Part shown: positions 6,384 through 11,649 of the stretch, piece by piece
Layout: each line of letters begins with the position of its first letter
How positions within the stretch are numbered: position 1 is the first letter of the stretch
NCBI GenBank assembly: GCA_019119745.1
Contig: DWWI01000081.1
Coordinates: 1-11,649 of the forward strand
Origin: Candidatus Mediterraneibacter gallistercoris
GTDB lineage: Bacteria > Bacillota_A > Clostridia > Lachnospirales > Lachnospiraceae
Length of the DNA: 11,649 nucleotides
Direction of reading: 5' to 3'
Notes under the pieces: model-generated
Told to the model about the DNA's origin: nothing
The model's database searches: none
The model's input: only the letters and a program-made list of their open reading frames with translations
Position numbers and translations under genes: made by a program

Positions 6384-7805
6384 ATGGGTGAAGATAGGAA
6401 AAATACATCCGTACATTACAAGTACGCCTCGACACGGGAAAAATATTGTTTTGGGATCGGCGCGATCGGGAAAGATGCGATCGTCAATCTGGTCGGTTCC
6501 TTTCTTATGCTGTATCTGACAGACACACTGTATCTGGCGCCGGCATTTGTCGGGATTCTGTTCCTTGTAGCAAGGATCTGGGACGCGATCAATGACCCGA
6601 TCATGGGAATGATCGTAGATAATACCCGCACGAAATACGGTAAATTCAGGATCTGGCTTGTTGTCGGTACCCTTTTAAATTCGGTTGTTTTCGTACTGCT
6701 GTTCAGCAGTTTCGGTTTAACAGGAACGTCGCTGTATGTTTATGTGGCAGTCATGTATATCCTGTATGGTATGACCTATACGGTGATGGATGTTCCATAC
6801 TGGTCATGGCTTCCCAATCTGACCAATGATCCGCACGAGCGGGAGAAGGTATCAGTGATCCCGCGATTTTTTGCCAGCCTTGCAGGATTTTGTGTGGCAA
6901 CATTCGGACTGTATATTATCAACGGATTTAACAGAATGAGCGGAAACGAAAATCTGCTCGCGGAAGAAGGATATACCATTTTTGCGGTTGTGATCGCCGT
7001 CATCTTTATTATTACGATCGGGATTACCGTCACAAATGTAAAAGAAGAATCGACACTGAATTCAAAAGTGAAAAAAACCAGTCTCAGGCAGGCTGTAAAT
7101 GTGATTATAAATAACGATCAGTTGCTTGCGTTTATCGGGCTTCTTCTTACATTTAACCTTTGTACTCAGATCGCAAAAGGATTTGCTGTATATTACTTTA
7201 AAAATGTTTGTGGAGATGAATATCTTTACTCCCTTTTCGGATTCGCCATCGTAGCGGAAATGCTCGGTCTCGCAATCTTCCCGAAAGTCGCGTCGAAGAT
7301 CAGCAGAGAGAAAGTATATGCGCTGGCATGCGGATGTGTGATCCTTGGACTTGGACTTCTCGGACTGGTCGGATTCGTTATGCCTACGAGCGTTGTGGCG
7401 ACTGTAGTATGCTGTGGCATTATGTTCCTTGGGTCCGGCTTGTCCCTTGGAGTTACGACCTGCTGTATGGCAGATGTAATCGACTATGGTGAAGTGAAAT
7501 TCGGCGTCAGAAATGAGAGTATTACCTGCTCTGCGCAGACCTTTCTCATGAAAGCGGCGACAGCGGCGGCGGGCGGTCTTACAGGCGTCGGTCTTCAGAT
7601 CGTAGGGTATAACGCGAAAGCGGAAGTCCAGAGTGCCGGAACGATCGCGGGCATCCGGGTACTGATGATCGTGATCCCGATCATCATTGCCGCACTCAGC
7701 TTTCTGATCTATAAAAAGTTCTATCAGTTAAAAGGCGAGCGCATGGAGGAAGTGACACGCAAAGTCAATGAAATTCATGCGGCGCAGGAAGAGATGGGAG
7801 CATAA
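6384..7805 (+). CDS. GPH-family sugar:cation symporter (MelB-like)
   Basis: A 473-aa, about 12-helix membrane transporter of the glycoside-pentoside-hexuronide:cation symporter family (MFS fold). It is expected to import an alpha-galactoside with Na+ or H+. The helix II signature RIWDAINDPIMGMIVDNTRT is intact. D67 and D71 have the 4-residue spacing of the cation-site aspartates D55 and D59 of E. coli MelB. It is followed by KYGKFRIWL. The central loop (about 215-235, rich in K/E/S) separates the two six-helix halves. There is no C-terminal PTS EIIA domain such as LacS-type relatives carry. The strong site AAGGAGG (6371-6377) is 6 nt before the ATG. Only 21 bp separate it from the alpha-galactosidase gene. 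Substrate preference (melibiose or raffinose) is inferred from that neighbour. Confidence 0.9.
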   Translation: MGEDRKNTSVHYKYASTREKYCFGIGAIGKDAIVNLVGSFLMLYLTDTLYLAPAFVGILFLVARIWDAINDPIMGMIVDNTRTKYGKFRIWLVVGTLLNSVVFVLLFSSFGLTGTSLYVYVAVMYILYGMTYTVMDVPYWSWLPNLTNDPHEREKVSVIPRFFASLAGFCVATFGLYIINGFNRMSGNENLLAEEGYTIFAVVIAVIFIITIGITVTNVKEESTLNSKVKKTSLRQAVNVIINNDQLLAFIGLLLTFNLCTQIAKGFAVYYFKNVCGDEYLYSLFGFAIVAEMLGLAIFPKVASKISREKVYALACGCVILGLGLLGLVGFVMPTSVVATVVCCGIMFLGSGLSLGVTTCCMADVIDYGEVKFGVRNESITCSAQTFLMKAATAAAGGLTGVGLQIVGYNAKAEVQSAGTIAGIRVLMIVIPIIIAALSFLIYKKFYQLKGERMEEVTRKVNEIHAAQEEMGA

Positions 7806-7826
7806 CAGAAACAGGAGGAAATCTGA

Positions 7827-10067
7827 ATGGGAATTGCAGTAAATCAAGCAGGAGATACCTTTCATCTGTACAATGATGAGATCAGTTACATCATGAATGT
7901 ACTTCCAAACAATCAGCTGGGACAGATTTACTTTGGAAAACGGATCGAGATCCCGGAGGACTGTACCTATTTTGTAGAAACACTGATGCGTCCGATGTCC
8001 TCCTGTGTCTTTGACACAGACAAACGGTTTTCCATGGAATATATTCGACAGGAATACGCTGTGTTCGGGACGTCTGATTACCGTATGCCGGCTGTGACGG
8101 TACTCCAGGAAAACGGGAGCAGAATTTCAGAATTCTGCTTCCGCGGATACCAGATCAGAGCGGGCAAACCCGGACTTGCCGGACTTCCCGCGACGTATGT
8201 GGAAAATGAGGAAGAGGCGGAAACACTGGTCATCGAACTTACCGACCAGGTATCCGGACTGGAACTGGAACTGTACTATACGATCTTTGCCGCGGGCGGG
8301 ATCATAGCCAGAAGCGCCCGGTTTATCAACCGCGGAGGTCAGACGCTTCATCTGTTGTCTGCGATGAGCCTCTGCCTGGATCTTCCGGACAGTAGCTATG
8401 ATATGATCCAGTTCTCCGGCGCATGGTCGAGAGAGCGGTATCCGAAGACGCGAAGGCTGGAGCAGGGGATCCAGTCCGTGGGCAGTATAAGAGGAAATTC
8501 TTCCCACAACCATAACCCGTTCATTATCCTGAAACGTCCGACTGCGGATGAATTTCAGGGAGAAGCGATCGGATTCAGCCTGATATACAGCGGCAATTTT
8601 CTCGCGCAGGCGGAAGTCGATACGTATGATACGACCCGAGTGATGATGGGGATCCATCCGCATTGTTTCGACTGGAAACTTGAGCCGTCCGAAGAATTTC
8701 AGACGCCGGAAGCGGTGATGGTATATACGGATCAGGGACTGAACCATCTTAGCCAGACGTATCACAGACTGTATCAGAAGCGACTTGCAAGAGGCTACTG
8801 GAGAGACCGGGCGCGCCCGATCCTGATTAACAACTGGGAGGCGACTCAGTTTGATTTTTCGGAAGACCTTCTTGTCAGAATCGCGGAGAAAGCAAAGGAA
8901 AGCGGTGTGGAGCTTTTCGTGCTGGATGACGGCTGGTTCGGGAAACGCTGTAACGAGCACGCGGGGCTGGGAGACTGGATCGCGAATCCGGACCGGCTGA
9001 AAAACGGGATCACCGGACTGGCTCAGCGGATCGAGGATCTCGGTATGAAATTCGGTCTCTGGTTTGAGCCGGAAATGGTCAATAAGGATTCCGACCTGTA
9101 CCGCGAGCATCCGGATTGGATCATCCAGACACCGGGGCGTAAAAATTCACACGGGCGATTCCAGTATGTTCTGGATTTTTCCAGAAAAGAAGTGGTTGAC
9201 AGGATCTATGACATGATGGCAAAGATCCTCTCAGAAGCGAAAGTATCTTATATTAAATGGGATATGAACCGGAGCATTACAGAATGTTATTCGGCGGTCT
9301 TTCCCGAGGACCGGCAGGGGGAGATCTATCATCGGTATATCCTCGGAGTGTACGAGCTTTATGAAAGGCTGACTTCAAAGTTTCCGCATATCCTGTTTGA
9401 GTCCTGCGCGAGCGGTGGCGGACGTTTCGATCCGGGAATGCTTTATTATGCGCCTCAGTGCTGGACAAGCGACGATTCCGACGCGGTGGAGCGGATCAAG
9501 ATCCAGTATGGCACGTCCTACTGTTACCCGGTGAGCAGTATGGGTACACATGTATCCGCGGTACCAAACCATCAGATCAACCGGATCACACCGCTGTATA
9601 CAAGGGCGAATGTGGCATATTTCGGAACATTCGGATATGAGCTTGACCTGAATGCTCTGACAGCGGAAGAGCAGGAAGAAGTAAAAGAACAGATCGCTTT
9701 TATGAAACAGTACCGGCAGTTATTCCAGTTCGGCACCTTTTACCGGCTGATGAGCCCCTTTGAAAACAATATCTCTGCCTGGATGGTCGTAAACGAGGAT
9801 AAAACAGAGGCGATCGTCGGATGGTACCGTGTCCTGAACGGGATCAATCTGCCATATACACGCCTGCGCCTGAAAGGCTTGTCCGATGAGATGCAGTACA
9901 CCGTCAACGGAGATTCCGTCGCCCATTACGGAAATGAGCTTATGAACGCCGGACTGATTACAACAGACATTTCATCCGGGCAGGCTGAGGGGGATGAAAA
10001 AATGTGTCAGGATTTCGAGTCCAGACTTTATATCCTGAAAGCGGTCAAAGGAGGAAAAACCGCATGA
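7827..10067 (+). CDS. GH36 alpha-galactosidase
   Basis: A 746-aa glycoside hydrolase family 36 enzyme (EC 3.2.1.22) that splits terminal alpha-1,6-linked galactose from melibiose, raffinose and stachyose with retention of configuration. It has the N-terminal beta-sandwich (to about 330), the (beta/alpha)8 catalytic barrel (about 330-645) and a C-terminal beta domain. The likely nucleophile is D479 in YIKWDMNR and the acid/base is D549 in CWTSDDSDA. These sit one residue from D478 and D548 of Geobacillus AgaA. Substrate-binding residues W337, D367 and D368 (LDDGWFG) and the C527/G530 segment (CASGGGRFD) are also present. No signal peptide is seen, so it acts in the cytoplasm on imported sugar. 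The length is that of full tetrameric bacterial GH36 enzymes. AGGAGG (7813-7818) is 8 nt before the ATG. Its stop overlaps the next start as ATGA. Confidence 0.95.
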   Translation: MGIAVNQAGDTFHLYNDEISYIMNVLPNNQLGQIYFGKRIEIPEDCTYFVETLMRPMSSCVFDTDKRFSMEYIRQEYAVFGTSDYRMPAVTVLQENGSRISEFCFRGYQIRAGKPGLAGLPATYVENEEEAETLVIELTDQVSGLELELYYTIFAAGGIIARSARFINRGGQTLHLLSAMSLCLDLPDSSYDMIQFSGAWSRERYPKTRRLEQGIQSVGSIRGNSSHNHNPFIILKRPTADEFQGEAIGFSLIYSGNFLAQAEVDTYDTTRVMMGIHPHCFDWKLEPSEEFQTPEAVMVYTDQGLNHLSQTYHRLYQKRLARGYWRDRARPILINNWEATQFDFSEDLLVRIAEKAKESGVELFVLDDGWFGKRCNEHAGLGDWIANPDRLKNGITGLAQRIEDLGMKFGLWFEPEMVNKDSDLYREHPDWIIQTPGRKNSHGRFQYVLDFSRKEVVDRIYDMMAKILSEAKVSYIKWDMNRSITECYSAVFPEDRQGEIYHRYILGVYELYERLTSKFPHILFESCASGGGRFDPGMLYYAPQCWTSDDSDAVERIKIQYGTSYCYPVSSMGTHVSAVPNHQINRITPLYTRANVAYFGTFGYELDLNALTAEEQEEVKEQIAFMKQYRQLFQFGTFYRLMSPFENNISAWMVVNEDKTEAIVGWYRVLNGINLPYTRLRLKGLSDEMQYTVNGDSVAHYGNELMNAGLITTDISSGQAEGDEKMCQDFESRLYILKAVKGGKTA

Positions 10068-10723
10068 ACGAAAAACGCGGCTTCTTGGTGAAAAGAACAG
10101 TTATGATGCTTCTTGGCATCCTGTTTATCAGCGTCTGTGTCGGATGCTACCGGCTGAGCGGATTCGGAGTGGATGCCTTTACGTGCATGAATCTCGGGAT
10201 CAGCGGATTTATCGAGATGACATTCGGCACCTGGCAACTGATTATGAATATCTTTATTCTGATCATTGTCTTCTTTACAGTCAGGAAATGTATCGGCGCC
10301 GGAACCATTGTAAATATGATCTGTGTCGGATATGGAGCTGATTTTATCTGTTGGGCAGTCCGGGATGTACTGCATATCAATATGACACTGCCGCTTCGGA
10401 TCGGCGCGCTCCTTCTGGGATGCGTATTTGCGGGGCTCGGTGTGGCGTTTTACATGGTGGCTGAGATGGGGATCGCGCCCTATGACAGCGTGGCGCTGAT
10501 TATTGAAAAACTGACCCGAAAAAAGATCCAGTTCCAGTATGCCAGAGTGTTAAGCGATGTGACCTGCGTGGTGATCGGAGTCGTATTCTGTCTGGCGGGA
10601 AAGGATGATCTTTTTATGATCGTCGGGATCGGCACGGTGATCAATGCCTTCTTCAACGGACCGCTGATCCAGTTCTTCCGGACCCATGTCAGCGAGCCCC
10701 TGCTTAACGGAAAAATGAAGTAA
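10064..10723 (+). CDS. YczE/YitT-like integral membrane protein
   Basis: A 219-aa hydrophobic protein with about five or six membrane segments (roughly 11-28, 56-73, 77-97, 112-131, 163-178, 184-200). It has two related stretches, GFGVDAF with D37 and MGIAPYDS with D141. Each is followed by a helix-rich half, suggesting an internal duplication as in the YczE/YitT (COG2364-like) family. The family's function is not established. The ATG at 10064 overlaps the alpha-galactosidase stop in an ATGA and is served by AAAGGAGG (10047-10054), 9 nt away. Its translation is therefore coupled to the sugar operon, and a terminator follows at once. A role in galactoside or galactose transport or export is possible but unproven. 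In-frame codons upstream (from 10004) lie inside the enzyme gene and are rejected as start. Confidence 0.8.
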   Translation: MNEKRGFLVKRTVMMLLGILFISVCVGCYRLSGFGVDAFTCMNLGISGFIEMTFGTWQLIMNIFILIIVFFTVRKCIGAGTIVNMICVGYGADFICWAVRDVLHINMTLPLRIGALLLGCVFAGLGVAFYMVAEMGIAPYDSVALIIEKLTRKKIQFQYARVLSDVTCVVIGVVFCLAGKDDLFMIVGIGTVINAFFNGPLIQFFRTHVSEPLLNGKMK

Positions 10724-10742
10724 CCAATGATATAAAATACCT

Positions 10743-10777
10743 GGAAAGAGAGTGGACAGACGTTCCGCTCTCTTTTC
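10743..10777 (+). terminator. Operon terminator after the alpha-galactoside genes
   Basis: A long hairpin pairs 10743-10756 with 10764-10777. Its core is AAAGAGAG against CTCTCTTT, with an inner GGA/TCC, two G-U pairs and a 7-nt loop (10757-10763). The 3' arm itself ends in TCTTTTC. It lies 19 bp after the stop of the last gene and closes the operon. Confidence 0.8.
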
Positions 10778-10795
10778 GATTGAGTGAGAAAGAAA

Positions 10796-10824
10796 ATGAC
10801 AGAGAAGGAAACGAATGGTATAAT
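10796..10824 (+). promoter_or_regulatory. Near-consensus promoter of the small-gene cluster
   Basis: ATGACA (10796-10801, five of six matches to TTGACA) and a perfect TATAAT (10819-10824) are 17 bp apart. TG at 10816-10817 gives an extended -10 as well. This is the best-looking promoter in the window. It predicts a start near 10831 and a leader of about 33 nt. It begins 18 bp after the terminator of the sugar operon, so the genes that follow are separately transcribed. Confidence 0.8.
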
Positions 10825-10863
10825 TACAGAAAAGTGACGGATTGGAATTTGACGGAGGTAAAA

Positions 10864-11082
10864 ATGGAGTATACAAAAGAGGATCTAATTGAGGCAAAGC
10901 GGCAGATTGATTCAACTCTACATAAATTAAGAGAAACAATAAAAACTTTGGAATCAAAGGATAATCCGGAAAGATATAAGTCACAAATCACATTAGCAAA
11001 AAGGCGTGTGAAGGCTTTTGAAATTGCAAATCACTTTATAGAAAATGAAATTGAAAGCAGTCAGACAGCTCATAATTTGTGA
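10864..11082 (+). CDS. Small charged helical protein of unknown function
   Basis: A 72-aa protein, rich in K, E, R and Q and predicted almost wholly alpha-helical (about 4-64), possibly a short coiled coil. Examples are DLIEAKRQIDSTLHKLRETI and KSQITLAKRRVKAFEIANHF. It has no membrane segment and no catalytic motif, and I cannot name a domain. The start at 10864 is set by GGAGG (10854-10858), 5 nt upstream. The longer frame from 10780 would contain the promoter and is rejected. Only 12 bp separate its stop from the DUF3791 gene, whose ribosome binding site overlaps this stop. The three genes are probably one transcript. It could be a small binding or antidote partner, which is inference. Confidence 0.75.
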   Translation: MEYTKEDLIEAKRQIDSTLHKLRETIKTLESKDNPERYKSQITLAKRRVKAFEIANHFIENEIESSQTAHNL

Positions 11083-11094
11083 AAGGAATATTTT

Positions 11095-11313
11095 ATGTGC
11101 ACCAAAAAGGAATTACAATTCAGTATTTTTCTTATTTATAATCTGGCAGAAAAATGGCAGAAAAAACCTGCTGAAGTTTACAAGATTTTAAATGAAACTC
11201 ACGTATTAGATGATTACATTTTTGTTTGTTATGATACTTTGCACACATTGGGAACAGAATATTTGGTTGAAGATATTACAGAATATGCAAGAGAAAAGGG
11301 TGCTACTGTATGA
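11095..11313 (+). CDS. DUF3791 family protein
   Basis: A 72-aa protein of the DUF3791 type. It has an N-terminal amphipathic helix (FSIFLIYNLAEKW), then AEVYKILNETHVLDDYIFVCYDTLHTLGTEYLVEDITEY, which carries the LDDYI...YDxLHT.G.EY.V.DI pattern I associate with the family. Biochemical function is not known to me. Family members are commonly found next to DUF3990 genes, as here. AAAGGA (11082-11087) is 7 nt before the ATG. Its stop overlaps the ATG of the DUF3990 gene (ATGA), so translation of the two is coupled. That arrangement is usual for partner proteins such as antitoxin and toxin or an adaptor and its enzyme. Confidence 0.8.
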   Translation: MCTKKELQFSIFLIYNLAEKWQKKPAEVYKILNETHVLDDYIFVCYDTLHTLGTEYLVEDITEYAREKGATV

Positions 11314-11649
11314 TTTTATTTCATGGTACAACTGAAATTATAGATAAACCGAATGTATCATTCTCAAAAAGTTATTTGGATTTTGGAAAAGGATTTTACT
11401 TAACTGCTTATCAGAAACAGGCGGAAAAATGGGCGTTACGTAAGGCCTTGAGAAAACAGAAATCTGCGACTGTGAATGTTTATGAACTATCCGATGATCT
11501 AGAAAAATATAATGTATTACAGTTCAGGCAGGAGAATGAAAAATGGCTGGACTTTGTATGTGCATGTCGAAAAGGGAATAGTATTTATAAGAATTATGAT
11601 ATTATAATAGGGGCAGTTGCAAATGATGATGTGTTTAAAACCGTAGATA
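11310..11649 (+). CDS. DUF3990 family protein, ADP-ribosyltransferase-like (partial)
   Basis: The first 113 codons of a gene that runs off the right edge with no stop. The protein starts MILFHGTTEII and continues with LDFGKGFYLT (23-32), QAEKWA (37-42), NVYEL (56-60), EKWLDFV (77-83) and YDIIIGAVANDDVF (96-109), the conserved pattern I recognise as DUF3990. H5 in LFHGT and Y30 in GKGFYLT resemble the first two catalytic motifs of the H-Y-E ADP-ribosyltransferase class. The third motif is not clear in the visible part. NAD-dependent modification of a target is therefore a hypothesis. The start overlaps the DUF3791 stop (ATGA). Full family members appear to be a few dozen residues longer than what is visible. 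Confidence 0.75.
   Translation, partial: MILFHGTTEIIDKPNVSFSKSYLDFGKGFYLTAYQKQAEKWALRKALRKQKSATVNVYELSDDLEKYNVLQFRQENEKWLDFVCACRKGNSIYKNYDIIIGAVANDDVFKTVD

Noticed and set aside
8127..9110. 327-codon open frame on the minus strand
   Set aside because: It lies wholly inside the GH36 gene, whose frame carries all catalytic motifs. The minus frame has no recognisable domain and no ribosome binding site was seen. It is a by-product of GC-biased codons.
10780..10863. Longer N-terminus for the 72-aa protein (start at 10780)
   Set aside because: The extension contains the near-consensus -35 and -10 boxes, and GGAGG sits correctly before the ATG at 10864.

Overview
The window looks like chromosomal DNA of a gut-type Clostridia (Bacillota), most likely a Lachnospiraceae relative. 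The signs are strong AGGAGG-type ribosome binding sites, TG-extended -10 promoters, the style of the HelD, RlmH and GPH-symporter proteins, and a DUF3791/DUF3990 pair. This placement is inferred from gene content and was not searched. No rRNA, tRNA, CRISPR array, insertion sequence or complete mobile element was seen.

Layout. Bases 1-343 hold no gene I can name. They contain a large 52-nt imperfect hairpin at the left edge, further nested pairings, and a strong rho-independent terminator at 293-343. I read this as the 3' part of a possible structured RNA, or as gene debris. A minus-strand gene (505-1026) encodes a membrane-anchored, extracytoplasmic FKBP-type prolyl isomerase. It is divergent from helD (1242-3293), a UvrD-like ATPase of the RNA-polymerase-recycling family. 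Next come a FAD-dependent oxidoreductase fused to a C-terminal Rieske domain (3380-4813) and rlmH (4852-5331), the 23S rRNA pseudouridine-1915 methyltransferase.

Bases 5425-10723 form an alpha-galactoside utilisation locus: an AraC-family regulator; then, behind a well-formed promoter (TTGTGA-17-TATAAT) with an operator-like dyad, a GPH-family sugar:cation symporter, a complete GH36 alpha-galactosidase with all key catalytic residues, and a translationally coupled YczE/YitT-like membrane protein. A terminator closes this operon at 10743-10777. The expected logic is that the regulator senses a galactoside such as melibiose or raffinose, the symporter imports it, and the cytoplasmic alpha-galactosidase releases galactose. 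The role of the membrane protein is unknown.

From about 10790 to the right edge the DNA becomes clearly AT-rich. A near-consensus promoter there drives a tight set of three small genes: a 72-aa charged helical protein, a DUF3791 protein, and a DUF3990 protein that runs off the window. The DUF3990 N-terminus carries an LFHGT...GKGFYLT pattern resembling ADP-ribosyltransferase-fold enzymes. This set is the best candidate in the window for an undescribed system, possibly toxin-antitoxin-like or NAD-linked.
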